This document shows positions 9,972 through 19,152 of a DNA stretch of 64,000 bases, in pieces. Positions within the stretch are counted from its first letter, which is position 1; every line of letters begins with the position of its first letter. A model generated the notes under the pieces. The model saw only the letters and a program-made list of their open reading frames with translations, searched no databases and was not told the DNA's origin. The translations under genes and the position numbers were made by a program. Source of the DNA: Planctomycetia bacterium (GTDB taxonomy: Bacteria > Planctomycetota > Planctomycetia > Pirellulales > UBA1268); assembly GCA_014192425.1 (NCBI GenBank), contig BJHK01000001.1:252623-316622 (forward strand), written 5' to 3'.

Positions 9972-10281
9972 GGCCGGCATCCGATGCCGGGGCCGCCGCC
10001 GACTTCCGCGTCCGGCGCCGCGGCGGCCGCGGCAGGGCCCATTCCTTGGTCAGGGCCTCGAAGACCTCGGGCGTTTCGTAGCGGATGATGGTCCGCCCTT
10101 CCGGCATCGGCCCGACGAGGGCGCGGAAGACCGGCGCCCCGCGCAGGTCGAGGTCGGTGCTGCAGTCGTCGCTGCCGATCTGCAGGTGCGTGCGCAGGAT
10201 CTCCTCGGGGGAGTCGAAGTCATGGATGACCAGTTCGCCGTCCCTGCCCCGCGTGACGAGCCGCCATGTTTCCTTCGCCAT
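9964..10281 (-). CDS. Small conserved-looking hypothetical protein
   Basis: A 105-residue protein starting [20 protein letters not shown]. The ATG at 10281 is preceded by a GGAG about 11 bases upstream; an upstream in-frame extension to 10440 looks like non-coding, Arg/Pro-rich sequence. No recognised domain. The N-terminal half is mixed alpha/beta and the C-terminus is a basic, Pro/Arg-rich tail ([11 protein letters not shown]) that could bind nucleic acid. Its 3' end overlaps the HIT gene, so the two are probably co-transcribed. No function is assigned. Confidence 0.7.
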   Translation of the reverse strand: MAKETWRLVTRGRDGELVIHDFDSPEEILRTHLQIGSDDCSTDLDLRGAPVFRALVGPMPEGRTIIRYETPEVFEALTKEWALPRPPRRRTRKSAAAPASDAGHA

Positions 10282-10523
10282 AGTTCCAGTCGCTCCGCGC
10301 GGATCCGCGACGGCCGGCCAAGGCGTCCGTGTCTCCGCTGTTCCCGGATCCATCGGCAGGACGCGGCCGCGGCGGCGAGCGGCCGGGTGGCCGGGTGTCG
10401 CCTCCGGCACGGGGTGTCGCGGACGGCATGCCGCGTCCATTCGCGCAAGTCGGCACAGGCGGCAGGTCCGGCACCGCGGCGTCGATCTTGAGCCGGCGGC
10501 CGACTGGGCCTAGACTCGGCCCC

Positions 10524-10605
10524 GGAGGGTAAGCGAACGGCTAGCGGTCTGACTCGAAATCAGATGCCCCGAAAGGGGTTGCGGGTTCGAATCCCGTGCC
10601 CTCCG
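10524..10605 (+). tRNA. tRNA-Ser(CGA)
   Basis: The acceptor stem GGAGGGT (10524-10530) pairs with GCCCTCC (10598-10604). The anticodon arm TCTGA-CTCGAAA-TCAGA gives anticodon CGA at 10555-10557. A long variable arm (CCCC-GAAA-GGGG) and the T arm GCGGG-TTCGAAT-CCCGT follow. The long variable arm and anticodon agree on serine (UCG codons). The D arm is short (about 2-3 bp), so an automated scan may score it low. CCA is not encoded. The tRNA lies at the left edge of the less GC-rich accessory region, a usual integration site for islands, but no duplicated 3' end was found at the far side. Confidence 0.87.
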
Positions 10606-10669
10606 CTTTGAGTTTTCGCCGGGTTTCGCAGTCCTTCGCCGGGCGTCGCACAGATCGCGTCCGGCGAGA

Positions 10670-10694
10670 GGTTTGCACGCGAGGCGTGCAAACC
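10670..10694. repeat. Perfect 11-bp inverted repeat between tRNA-Ser and the GNAT gene
   Basis: GGTTTGCACGC (10670-10680) and GCGTGCAAACC (10684-10694) form a perfect 11-bp stem with a GAG loop. It sits about 65 bp after the tRNA and about 85 bp before the acetyltransferase start. No T-run follows on either strand, so it could be a tRNA-proximal terminator or processing site, or an operator for the downstream gene. Nothing else is recognisable between 10282 and 10523 or around this element. Confidence 0.55.
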
Positions 10695-10777
10695 GCTGCG
10701 AACGGTGGCGTGCGGCAGGCCCTCGCCGGTCTGGCCTGCGGCGGGTTCTCGATATGGCGGCAGCCAACGGGAAAACC

Positions 10778-11560
10778 ATGATTGACCAGGCGGAGGTGAG
10801 GGAGTCGCACGAACTGCTCGGCGCGGCGTGGTCGCTTTATGCACATGCGAGCGGCTGTGGCGAGGTGGTCGACCTGGAGGGCGTCCGCGTCGCGAACGCA
10901 CGCTCCTCGTGGGTCCTTTTGAACGCGGCGCTGCTGACCGGGCCCGTGTCCTCCCAGGCGGAACTTGCCGCACGCGCTGGAGCGGCGCTGGCGTATTTCG
11001 GACGTGAGCCAAGGCCGTGGTTCTTCACAGGCAGCCGGCGCTGGCTGGGCGATGGCGCTCCAGAGACGCTGTCGCGCCTGGGGCTCACGGAGGCGTTCAC
11101 CGTTGTTGGCATGATCTCCGCAGGGCTCGCGCCGCCGACCCGCCCGCTGCCGGAGGTCGAAACCCGCCGCATCGACGACGAGAGCGGCCGGCTCGCACTC
11201 GCAGACCTCAACGCCGTCGCCTACGACGTCTCATCCGACTGGGTGCGTGATGCCGTCGTGAGCGAGTTCCTGTGGCAGACGCCGGTCTACGGATACAACG
11301 CATTCGTGGACGGCCAACCCGCAGCGACCGCCTTTGCCGTGCCGCTCGGCGGCGTCCTCTACGTTGCGTTCGTGACGACGGCGCAGGCCCATCGCCGCCG
11401 AGGCCTCGCCGAGCTCGTCATGCGACGCAGCCTGGAGGATGCAACACGAGAAACGGGCATCACGCGCACCGCCCTCCATGCGACGGCCGACGGCTACCCC
11501 TCGTACCTCAGGATGGGTTACAGGGCGGTCGACGAGTTTTCGCTGTACGTACCGAGCTAG
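10778..11560 (+). CDS. GNAT-family N-acetyltransferase
   Basis: The start ATG at 10778 follows ACGGGAAAACC, a better ribosome-binding site than at the alternatives 10754 or 10673; it gives 260 residues. The C-terminal half has the GNAT fold signature: strand VLYVAFVTTAQAHRRRGLAE, matching motif A (R/Q-x-x-G-x-A), then LHATADGYPSYLRMGYRAV, the usual motif B with the Y-x-x-MGY turn. The N-terminal half resembles the first GNAT-like domain of two-domain acetyltransferases. It transfers an acetyl group from acetyl-CoA to an unknown amine in the cytoplasm. The stop overlaps the stop of the truncated phosphatase gene on the other strand by four bases. Confidence 0.85.
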   Translation: MIDQAEVRESHELLGAAWSLYAHASGCGEVVDLEGVRVANARSSWVLLNAALLTGPVSSQAELAARAGAALAYFGREPRPWFFTGSRRWLGDGAPETLSRLGLTEAFTVVGMISAGLAPPTRPLPEVETRRIDDESGRLALADLNAVAYDVSSDWVRDAVVSEFLWQTPVYGYNAFVDGQPAATAFAVPLGGVLYVAFVTTAQAHRRRGLAELVMRRSLEDATRETGITRTALHATADGYPSYLRMGYRAVDEFSLYVPS

Positions 11561-11769
11561 CGGCGACGATCAGCCCAAGAATCGATCATGGGGCGGACGA
11601 TCTCGAGCGTCTCCCGGATTTTCGGGCCGCGATCGATGAAGTCACCGAGAAAGATCGCGGTCCGCTCGGGGGGTCGGTAGACGCCCTTGCGCCGCGAGAA
11701 TCCGAGTTGCCGGAGGAGCTGCTGCAGGGCGTCAGCGTGGCCGTGGATGTCGCCGATGAGGTCGTACAT
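11557..11769 (-). pseudogene. Truncated calcineurin-like metallophosphoesterase (N-terminal fragment)
   Basis: A 70-residue reading frame carries the first two metal motifs of PP2A-like metallophosphoesterases, DLIGDIHGHADAL (D-x-H) and IFLGDFIDRGPKIRE (GDxxDRG). It then stops, lacking the GNH(E/D) and later His motifs needed for the bimetal site; intact homologues are usually more than 200 residues. It begins 8 bases after the mcrC stop on the same strand. The 3' part appears to have been lost where the GNAT gene now ends, which suggests a recombination junction at the island edge. A functional short protein is unlikely. Confidence 0.75.
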
Positions 11770-11777
11770 GGTTTGGT

Positions 11778-13109
11778 TCAGCGATAAGACGCAGTTGCCG
11801 ACGGACCCAAGACAAACTGAAGAGCTATCGACTGCCGCTCACGTAGGGCCGCCGGGGTGCGTGCTCCAATCAACTCTTCGAGCCGCGGGAGAATCACGGG
11901 CCTAAGCCACACCTGCCCGATCTCCCTGCCATCGAGTAGGTCAGAGACTTCAATGCGGGCGGCTCTGGCAAGCGGGTCCATCGTCGGATAGAGGATGCTG
12001 CTCTGCCGAATCCCACGCAGACTGATCGCATAGACGACGAGCTGGTAGAGCATTTCCCGGGGTAGCGTGGTTTTCCAGAGGTCCCGGTACTTGGCGTCGA
12101 GGATGCAGCACGGTGATCCCTGCTTCGTCACGACGAAATCTGGCCGTGGGGCAGGAGCACGCTGCTTCCTAGGGTTGAAGGCGGGGCTGTACCGGATCAT
12201 GCCCTTCAACGCCTGCTCGTCCCGTACCACGTATCCCGGCAGGTTGTCCCGCAGGAATCGCGAGACGAGCAGTTGGAAAAACGCATTCATGTCAAACATG
12301 AAGCCCGGCAGCGTCGTTTTGGCCCCGGATCCGGCAAGCATGATCCCCTTCGACTCGACCAGCAGCCGGATGATCGAGAGTGCTGGTGTGTAGGCGTGCG
12401 TGAGCCTGTTCACGGCACGTGTCACCTGATCCATCACGCGACCATCGATTCTGATTCGCGACACCTCATCTTCCATCGTGGCGGCCAGCCTCAACGATTC
12501 CCGCCGAAGCTCGACCAAGGACGTCATGGAAGATGCCAGCCGTAGCCCCGCCATTACGACCTGATTGAGAAGCGTGTCCGCAATACGTGAGTGATGCACG
12601 CAGGGAATCGTTCCTGACACGATCCCGCCGTCGAGGGCGATCCGATCTAGCTCGATTCGACCCCGAAGGACGCCAAGCCGCTCGAAAGTCCGGCGGTACC
12701 CGCGAAACAGCCCGCGGGCGATGAGTTCCTGCACCTCGCGGTTCAACTGGCTGATCAGAAGTTCTTCGATTCCCTGACGGTCCACGCGATGGGTGGCATC
12801 GTTTGGCAGCGAGAGCCTACGGAAGCCATGGGCGTACCGGACCAGGTTCAGCAACGATCTTCCGGGAATCTTGGGGAGCACCGTCACGCTCAGATCGCCC
12901 ACCGCCACACGCCCAACGTGAGCAAACGCCTGCAGTTCGAGGCCGCCCCTCAGTTCCCGTATCCCGAGAACCCGTGACATCTCGAGGAGTCGGACAATCT
13001 CCCGGGTCCGTGCTGAAGAATCGAGAAACCGCCCCGCCAACGCCTCACAGTCATCAGGGCCGCAGGTCTCCCACTCCGTGAGCGTGATCGAGGTTTGGCT
13101 CGCGGTCAC
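11778..13109 (-). CDS. mcrC: McrC, nuclease subunit of McrBC modification-dependent restriction
   Basis: A 443-residue protein. The PD-(D/E)XK nuclease motif is visible: D324 in PRPDFVV, then D338 and K340 in CCILDAKYRDLW, which fits the McrC catalytic site. The preceding all-helical and OB-like regions fit the McrC N-terminal domains. McrC associates with the McrB AAA+ GTPase and cuts DNA containing modified cytosines. The start is GTG at 13109, overlapping the mcrB stop as GTGA, so translation is coupled. It is downstream of mcrB and upstream of a broken phosphoesterase gene. Confidence 0.93.
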   Translation of the reverse strand: MTASQTSITLTEWETCGPDDCEALAGRFLDSSARTREIVRLLEMSRVLGIRELRGGLELQAFAHVGRVAVGDLSVTVLPKIPGRSLLNLVRYAHGFRRLSLPNDATHRVDRQGIEELLISQLNREVQELIARGLFRGYRRTFERLGVLRGRIELDRIALDGGIVSGTIPCVHHSRIADTLLNQVVMAGLRLASSMTSLVELRRESLRLAATMEDEVSRIRIDGRVMDQVTRAVNRLTHAYTPALSIIRLLVESKGIMLAGSGAKTTLPGFMFDMNAFFQLLVSRFLRDNLPGYVVRDEQALKGMIRYSPAFNPRKQRAPAPRPDFVVTKQGSPCCILDAKYRDLWKTTLPREMLYQLVVYAISLRGIRQSSILYPTMDPLARAARIEVSDLLDGREIGQVWLRPVILPRLEELIGARTPAALRERQSIALQFVLGPSATASYR

Positions 13110-15763
13110 GGCTGCATGTCCTCGTCAGTGTCTTCCTCGGGCTGCGTGTCCTGCTCATCTTCTTCCTCGGCTGCAAGGACTTCCGTGGACGTGGCTATTT
13201 CGGGGCAAGGAGCCAAAAGCCCCTGTATAAGCGAGTCCTCCTGCCCATCTTCAAAGAGTTCGTGCCGGACTCGGGCTGCTTCCGGATCGACGATCAGCTT
13301 TCCCAAAATCTCGGACAGCGTGCCGTAGTCCTCGTAGCAGTACTCCTCGAGCAGCGGGATAATGTCGTCCCGAATGGCCCGTTTCAGAGAGCCAATGTCT
13401 TTGATCGGGCCGCCGTCGTGCATGAGATAGGAGTGCCCGATCTGCAGGTTCCTGGCATCCCGTCCGACATGCTCCCGGATTCTTGTGTTGAGGGCTTCCA
13501 GCCAGGCCCGCAGAGAAATCCCGGCGATCACCTGGTCTTTCAGCACCGTGCCGTCTGGCATGAGTTCCACGAAGCCGAATCGTCGCCGCAAGGCCGCGTC
13601 AAGGAGTGAGATCGAGCGGTCGGCGGTATTCATCGTTCCAATCAGAAAGACATTGCCGGGGACCGAGAAGGCCTCCTGGCTCACCGGGAGGATGATCCGC
13701 TTGCCCCGCTTGTCTTTCTCGAGGACCGTCAGCAGTTCACCAAAAAGTCGCGGAATGTCACCTCGATTGATCTCGTCCACGATCAGGTAGAAGTGCCGCT
13801 CAGGTGCGGCCGCTGCATCACGGCATAGCTTCTTGAAGACGCCGTCCCGCAGCATGAAAGCCAGAGACGGGTTGCCAGAGCTGCCTCCCGTGCCCGGCCG
13901 AAACCCTTCGATGAAATCCTCGTAGCCATACGCGGGATGGAAGCAGCACAGGCGTACCAATCCCGGTGTGTCGTCCGCACCGACAACGACGCGTTGCTGA
14001 GATTCGGTGAGCGACTCGAAACTCGTGGCGAAAGCAGCCAGAGAAGCGAGTTCACGGGCAGTGCGTTCCGCCCAGAAGGTTTTTCCGCCGCCTGGAGGGC
14101 CGTAGAGGATCGCCTGCCCTTTGCGGCCGAGAATCGACTGAATCCGTTCGGGGATTCCTTTCAGTCGTTGTTGCGGACTGGGAAGTCTGGGGTTCGTCGG
14201 TGGCTTCCGCTCGCCGAGTTGGATGTGATCCTCAATCGCCAGGCGATTTGACAGGTCCTTCGCCAGTTCCCGCACCGTAGAAAGCAGTCCCTCGCGGGGA
14301 TTGGGCATCTGCCACTCGTCCTCCACTAGCCACTCGACCGGCCTGTGATGCGGAAAATTACTGCTCGGCTCGTACGTATAGCCCCCGGTAACTCGCCCGA
14401 CCCCTAGGACACGCATTCCGTCGGCAGCCACGACCACATCGCCATCGTTGATAGCCTTCAGAAACTGGCCAATCTGGGAGGCAGTCTGCCCAATGGTTGT
14501 CGGGTGGTTGGGATAGGTTTCCGCAAGCCGTGACTTCAATTCCGCCGTGATGGTCTTGCCGTCCTGATCCGCGACTGATGAAAGGTCGCCGAGGCGGCTC
14601 CAGCCGATTGCGACGATGCTGCGTTCTCGCATCATGGGCCAGAAACTCTGACCGGTGCTGCCAGCCGTCGTACCGATCCGCCAGTAGCGGTGACGGTCGC
14701 CATGCAAGGCATTGAGCGTCGTTGTGAGGTGGTTGATAGTGAGACCGACTTCCTTGGCCGTAGCCTGAAATCGACCAGCACAGACGTACCGGCCGTCTCC
14801 GTCTGGGGGCAGTTGCAGGAGCTTTAGCAGGTGGAAACGCTGGTAAGCGGGGCTGTGGTAGTCGTCGAGTTTGCTGGGGAACAGCAGACTGAAGTACTTG
14901 TGCCCCCACGCCAGACCGCTCACGTCCGGTGCGAGTTCGTCCATCTGATCCTGGAGCTCGGCGTACTCGTCATCGGTCCCCTCGTCCGGGAATGCCTCGA
15001 GTAGCTCGACACCCTTGAGCAACTGGTCCCGATGACTGCGGGCGATGGCAATTGCCTGGTCTTTCGTGATGTCCTGTGGTTTGTTGCCTCGCTCGCTGCC
15101 TGCCTGCCAGAGTCCCGTCTCCTTGCGACGAAATAGCCGGAACTTCAGTGCACTGCCCCCGGAGATGCTCCCGAAGCTCTTCGTACCGAACTCCTCGTCG
15201 TCCTTGAACTCTAGCCAATAGACGAGGCTGTCTCGGTTGCGATGGTCGTGCATCAGCGTGAGCAGGGGATCTCCGTCCAGCGACTTCAGGACGGCTGGGC
15301 CAAACCGGTCCCGAAAAAGCTCGTACTGGCCGTCCAGCACCTCGTCCGTTTTTATCGCTCCATCTAGGAGCAACTGGCGATGACGGGCGATGATCTCAGC
15401 ACGTTTGGTTTCCGCCAGCAGCCGTGTCTGTGCATCTCGTGATACTCGTTTTGCTTCACTCAACGTCTTGCCATCGGCTCGCCGCCATGATGTCCATCCG
15501 TTGGCAGTCCTGCCCAGCACGACTGCCGCTGCACCGCTTGGCGACTTGAAGACGTGGTCTCGTGCAAAGCGGAGCTGGCCGCCGACGTCCTGGAGCACGC
15601 CCTCAGCCAATAGCCGCTGATGAACCGTACTAATGTTCCTGCCAGATGGGGCAATCTCCCGTCGGGCCATCGATCCCGCCTTGACGACGAAGCCGCTCTC
15701 AGTGAAGACACCTTTGCCCGCGGCATCCGGCCCATTCAACTCGTACTCGTCATCACTCGTCAC
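13106..15763 (-). CDS. mcrB: McrB-type AAA+ GTPase with DUF4357 and EVE-like N-terminal modules
   Basis: An 885-residue protein with a GTG start at 15763 behind a strong GGGGGAAAG site. Residues about 22-95 match DUF4357 (FKSPSGAAAVVLGRTANGW). Residues about 370-480 resemble an EVE/PUA-like modified-base reader (GDVVVAADGM, VLGVGRVTGGYTYEP). The AAA+ module follows: Walker A GPPGGGKT (555-562), Walker B YLIVDEINRGDIPRLFGELL (D663/E664) and the McrB signature MNTADRS (711-717) with RRR fingers after it. McrB normally reads modified DNA through its N-terminus and drives McrC by GTP hydrolysis. The double N-terminal module is unlike the short E. coli McrB reader domain, so the recognised modification is probably different. 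It forms an operon with mcrC. Confidence 0.93.
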   Translation of the reverse strand: MTSDDEYELNGPDAAGKGVFTESGFVVKAGSMARREIAPSGRNISTVHQRLLAEGVLQDVGGQLRFARDHVFKSPSGAAAVVLGRTANGWTSWRRADGKTLSEAKRVSRDAQTRLLAETKRAEIIARHRQLLLDGAIKTDEVLDGQYELFRDRFGPAVLKSLDGDPLLTLMHDHRNRDSLVYWLEFKDDEEFGTKSFGSISGGSALKFRLFRRKETGLWQAGSERGNKPQDITKDQAIAIARSHRDQLLKGVELLEAFPDEGTDDEYAELQDQMDELAPDVSGLAWGHKYFSLLFPSKLDDYHSPAYQRFHLLKLLQLPPDGDGRYVCAGRFQATAKEVGLTINHLTTTLNALHGDRHRYWRIGTTAGSTGQSFWPMMRERSIVAIGWSRLGDLSSVADQDGKTITAELKSRLAETYPNHPTTIGQTASQIGQFLKAINDGDVVVAADGMRVLGVGRVTGGYTYEPSSNFPHHRPVEWLVEDEWQMPNPREGLLSTVRELAKDLSNRLAIEDHIQLGERKPPTNPRLPSPQQRLKGIPERIQSILGRKGQAILYGPPGGGKTFWAERTARELASLAAFATSFESLTESQQRVVVGADDTPGLVRLCCFHPAYGYEDFIEGFRPGTGGSSGNPSLAFMLRDGVFKKLCRDAAAAPERHFYLIVDEINRGDIPRLFGELLTVLEKDKRGKRIILPVSQEAFSVPGNVFLIGTMNTADRSISLLDAALRRRFGFVELMPDGTVLKDQVIAGISLRAWLEALNTRIREHVGRDARNLQIGHSYLMHDGGPIKDIGSLKRAIRDDIIPLLEEYCYEDYGTLSEILGKLIVDPEAARVRHELFEDGQEDSLIQGLLAPCPEIATSTEVLAAEEEDEQDTQPEEDTDEDMQP

Positions 15764-15787
15764 GGCTTTCCCCCTAAACAGCTGTAG

Positions 15788-15916
15788 TCATACCGGCCTC
15801 AACTGACCATCCTGAATCAATCTGCGGAACTGCTCTTCAACTCGTCCCGGCATGGTTTCTTCTGGAACGAGATATCGTTTGTCCCCGTACGCGGAGAATG
15901 CACGAACGCTACCCAT
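15788..15916 (-). CDS. Small ORF (42 residues) between the mrr remnant and mcrB
   Basis: ATG at 15916 to TGA at 15788, encoding MGSVRAFSAYGDKRYLVPEE followed by an amphipathic, charged C-terminal helix. Its start overlaps the stop of the mrr fragment (CATGGGTAG) and its stop is 24 bases before the mcrB start, so it sits within the minus-strand run and could be translated by coupling. No family is recognised. It may be a real small protein or the tail of a gene broken in the same event that truncated mrr. Confidence 0.4.
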   Translation of the reverse strand: MGSVRAFSAYGDKRYLVPEETMPGRVEEQFRRLIQDGQLRPV

Positions 15917-16256
15917 GGTTCTCATCGAAAAAGTCGTTCGAGATTTCCTTCAACTCGTGGCTCTTGGCGGGCAGCACCCCGACGTTGGGATCGATCATCA
16001 CGTCTGAAAGTTGCGGGCCGTCGATTAACACGACCTTCTTGCCTTCGATGCGATCAACGAAGTCGACGGCTTCGACAGAAAACTGTGACTGGGTCAAAAT
16101 GACACCCTTTCGGGCTCGGACGAAGACCGTGCTTCCCACAAAGGCTTGAATTACCGGACGCCCGCCGGTGCCCTCCCAACGCTTCGCCTGAATGCAGACA
16201 ACGTCGAGTCCCTGGATATCGAGAATCGGCATGGATTGGCACGCAGCGAGGGGCAA
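15909..16256 (-). pseudogene. mrr: Truncated Mrr-type restriction endonuclease (C-terminal part)
   Basis: The 115-codon frame has the second half of an Mrr catalytic domain: GLDVVCIQAKRWEGTGGRPV (the Q-x-K catalytic strand), then QAFVGS, VILTQSQFS, and VLIDGPQLSDVMID, ending normally in ELKEISNDFFDE. The N-terminal winged-helix region and the first catalytic part (the usual GGDGGID strand) are absent, and an in-frame stop lies shortly upstream. The only starts are TTG (16256) or an internal ATG (16232). Intact Mrr is about 300 residues. It is therefore a remnant of a modification-dependent endonuclease next to McrBC. The 130 bp to hsdR are divergent. Confidence 0.8.
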
Positions 16257-16386
16257 GTGTGAGGGCTCATAAAAGGACGGCGGATTTGGTAGCCTTATCC
16301 CCCATTAGGCCGGGTGGGTCAAGGACCTTCAGACCAACGTTGTCCATCCCGCCTGCAAAGATTTGGGGTCCTGTTGAAAAGATGCC

Positions 16387-19152
16387 ATGACCCCTGAAAA
16401 ACAAGCCCGCGTCCAGATCGACCAGCACCTGCGGGAAGCGGGCTGGGTGGTCCAGGATGCTAACGCGATCGACCTCGGTGCCGGGGTAGGGATCGCCGTG
16501 CGTGAGTTTCCCCTCGCCACGGGCTACGCCGACTACCTCCTGTACGCCGACGGCAAGGCCATCGGTGTCGTGGAGGCCAAGCCAGAGGGCTTCCCGCTTA
16601 AGGGCGTCGAGACCCAGTCGAGCAAGTACACGAACGGCCTTCCGAGGAATCTTCCCCATCATTATTTCCGGCTGCCCTTTGCCTACGAGACAACGAGCAG
16701 GGAGACCCAATTCACGAACAGGCTTGAGCTCGACGCCCGTAGTCGGGCCGTTTTCGCGTTCCACAAGCCCGAGGAACTCCTGCGTCTGGTCGGGAGGGAA
16801 AAGCAGGGACGAGAACTTCTCCGTGAAATGCCCCCCCTCGACACGGGCAAACTCTGGCGGGTGCAGATCGGGAGCATCACGAACCTGGAGAAGAGCCTTG
16901 CAGAGAACCGCCCCCGCTCGCTCATCCAGATGGCCACGGGGTCGGGTAAGACCTTCACCGCGGTCAACTTTTGCTACCGCCTGATCAAGCACGCGGGGGC
17001 CAAGCGGGTCCTCTTCCTCGTTGACCGCAACAATCTGGGTGAGCAGACGCTCAACGAGTTTCAGCAGTTCTCTAGCCCCAGCACGGGCTACAAGTTCACC
17101 GAGGAGTACGAAGTCCAGCACCTCAAGGGGAAGACGATCAGCCCTAGTTCCAAGGTCTGCATCACGACCATTCAGCGTCTCTACTCGATGCTCGCCAACA
17201 AGGAGCTCGATGATGAAAGTGAGGAAGGCTCGCTCTTTGAAACTGAGAACAGCCTCGTCAAGGAACCCATGCCTGTCGCCTACAACCCCGCTTTCCCGAT
17301 CGAGATGTTCGACTACATCGTGATCGACGAGTGCCACAGGAGTATCTACAACCTGTGGCGACAGGTTCTCGAGTACTTCGATGCTTTCCTGATCGGCCTC
17401 ACGGCCACTCCCACGAAGCAGACGATCGGCTTCTTCCACGAGAACCTCGTTCAGGACTATGGCCATGAGCAGGCGGTTCTCGACAAGGTGAATGTGGGCT
17501 TCGATGTCTACCGCATTGAGACCCAGATCACGAAAGACGGTGCGAAGTTGGTGCGGGAGCCAGGGGTCTTCGTGCCCCATCGCGACCGCCGAACGAAGGG
17601 GGTCAAGTACAAGGAACTGGACGACGACCTGACCTACACCGCGGGCCAGTTGGATCGGGATGTGGTCAGCAAGAACCAGATAAGGCTCGTCATCAGGACC
17701 TTCAAGGACAAACTGCCCGAGATCTTCCCTGGGCGGGAGCATGTGCCGAAGACGCTGATCTTTGCCAAGACCGACCAGCACGCGGAGGACATTGTCGAGA
17801 TCGTCAGGGATGTCTTCGGCAAAGGGAACGAGTTCTGCCAGAAGATCACGAGCAAGTCGACAGGGGCCAAGCCCAAGGAACTATTGAACGAGTTCCGCAA
17901 CTCCTACAACCCGCGTGTTGCCGTCACTGTGGACATGATCGCCACTGGCACTGATGTGAAGCCCCTCGAATGCCTGATCTTCATGCGGAATGTGAAGTCG
18001 TTGGGCTACTTCGAGCAGATGAAGGGGCGTGGATGCAGGGTCGTGAGTTCGGACGACCTGCAATCGGTCACCCCCGACGCCAAGGTGAAAGACCACTTTG
18101 TCATCGTGGACTGCATCGGCGTCTGCGAGGAGGAAAAGTCCACGACCAAGCCCCTGGACCGTGAGCCGGCGGTCGCGCTGGATAAGTTGCTCGACCTGGT
18201 CAGCAAGGGCGTGGTGTCCGACGACATCGCCAGCACCCTCGCTTCTCGGCTCGTCCGCCTCGACCAGCGAATCGACGACAACCAACGGGAGGTTATCCAT
18301 GAGGCCTCCCAAGGAAGGACTCTTGGGCAGATGAGTACAGCCCTGCTCGAGAGCCTCGACCCAGACAAGAACCTCCAGATCGCGACGGAGAAGGCGGGCG
18401 GCGAGCCTTCCGACGAGCAGATCAAGAAAGTTGAGCTGGCTCGTATCGGGGATGCTCTCAAGACCTTCCAGAACCCGAAACTGCGGGACGCGATATTGTC
18501 TGTGCGTCGGTCCCTCGATCAGGTCATTGATGAGCAGACCCCCGATGTTCTGTTGAAGGCGGGCTTTAGCGAGGAAGCCCTTCTGAAAGCCCGCACGATG
18601 CTGACCTCGTTCAAGCAGTTCATTGAGGAGAACAAGGATGAAATAGAGGCGATCAAGATTCTCTACAGCCGTCCTTATCGGGCTGGCCTTCGCTTCAAGC
18701 ACATCAAGGAACTGGCCACCAAACTGAACCAGCCCCCGTTCTATGTGGATCCCGCCCGCCCCGAGTCACTGATACGGCTCTGGCAGGCCTACGAGCTCGT
18801 GGAGCCTGCCAAGGTGAAGGGCAAGGGCGGGAAGCAGTTGGTGGATGTGGTCGCCCTGGTGAAGCACGCCTTGGATCCGTCAACGCTCCTGGCTCCCATG
18901 GGTGTGACCGTGGAGGAGCGGTATCAGGAGTGGCTTGGTGAGAAGGGGAAGGCGGGGATCACCTTCACAGCGGATCAGAAGAAATGGCTGGATGCGATCA
19001 AAGATCACATCGCCAGCAGTCTCGCTATTGAGCAGGACGACCTGGAGGAAGTTCCCTTCAACACGATTGGTGGACTCGGTCGTGCCTACGAGTTGTTTGG
19101 AGATCGCCTCGCTCCCATTCTTGATGAACTGAATATGAGGCTGGCGGTATGA
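16387..19152 (+). CDS. hsdR: Type I restriction enzyme R subunit (HsdR, EcoEI-like)
   Basis: A 921-residue protein. The N-terminal nuclease has the HSDR_N pattern GYADYLLYADGKAIGVVEAK, with D49, E63 and K65 forming the PD-(D/E)XK site. The superfamily 2 translocase follows with Walker A MATGSGKT (182-189), VLFLVDRNNL, DECHRS (D314) and LTATP. The last third fits the EcoEI R C-terminal domain that contacts the methylase. HsdR pumps DNA and cuts far from the unmodified recognition site. It is the first gene of an operon whose next start (hsdS) overlaps its stop as ATGA. It is transcribed divergently from the mrr remnant. Confidence 0.96.
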   Translation: MTPEKQARVQIDQHLREAGWVVQDANAIDLGAGVGIAVREFPLATGYADYLLYADGKAIGVVEAKPEGFPLKGVETQSSKYTNGLPRNLPHHYFRLPFAYETTSRETQFTNRLELDARSRAVFAFHKPEELLRLVGREKQGRELLREMPPLDTGKLWRVQIGSITNLEKSLAENRPRSLIQMATGSGKTFTAVNFCYRLIKHAGAKRVLFLVDRNNLGEQTLNEFQQFSSPSTGYKFTEEYEVQHLKGKTISPSSKVCITTIQRLYSMLANKELDDESEEGSLFETENSLVKEPMPVAYNPAFPIEMFDYIVIDECHRSIYNLWRQVLEYFDAFLIGLTATPTKQTIGFFHENLVQDYGHEQAVLDKVNVGFDVYRIETQITKDGAKLVREPGVFVPHRDRRTKGVKYKELDDDLTYTAGQLDRDVVSKNQIRLVIRTFKDKLPEIFPGREHVPKTLIFAKTDQHAEDIVEIVRDVFGKGNEFCQKITSKSTGAKPKELLNEFRNSYNPRVAVTVDMIATGTDVKPLECLIFMRNVKSLGYFEQMKGRGCRVVSSDDLQSVTPDAKVKDHFVIVDCIGVCEEEKSTTKPLDREPAVALDKLLDLVSKGVVSDDIASTLASRLVRLDQRIDDNQREVIHEASQGRTLGQMSTALLESLDPDKNLQIATEKAGGEPSDEQIKKVELARIGDALKTFQNPKLRDAILSVRRSLDQVIDEQTPDVLLKAGFSEEALLKARTMLTSFKQFIEENKDEIEAIKILYSRPYRAGLRFKHIKELATKLNQPPFYVDPARPESLIRLWQAYELVEPAKVKGKGGKQLVDVVALVKHALDPSTLLAPMGVTVEERYQEWLGEKGKAGITFTADQKKWLDAIKDHIASSLAIEQDDLEEVPFNTIGGLGRAYELFGDRLAPILDELNMRLAV

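Noticed and set aside
10524-10605. tRNA-Sec
   Set aside because: The anticodon is CGA rather than TCA and the acceptor stem is 7 bp.
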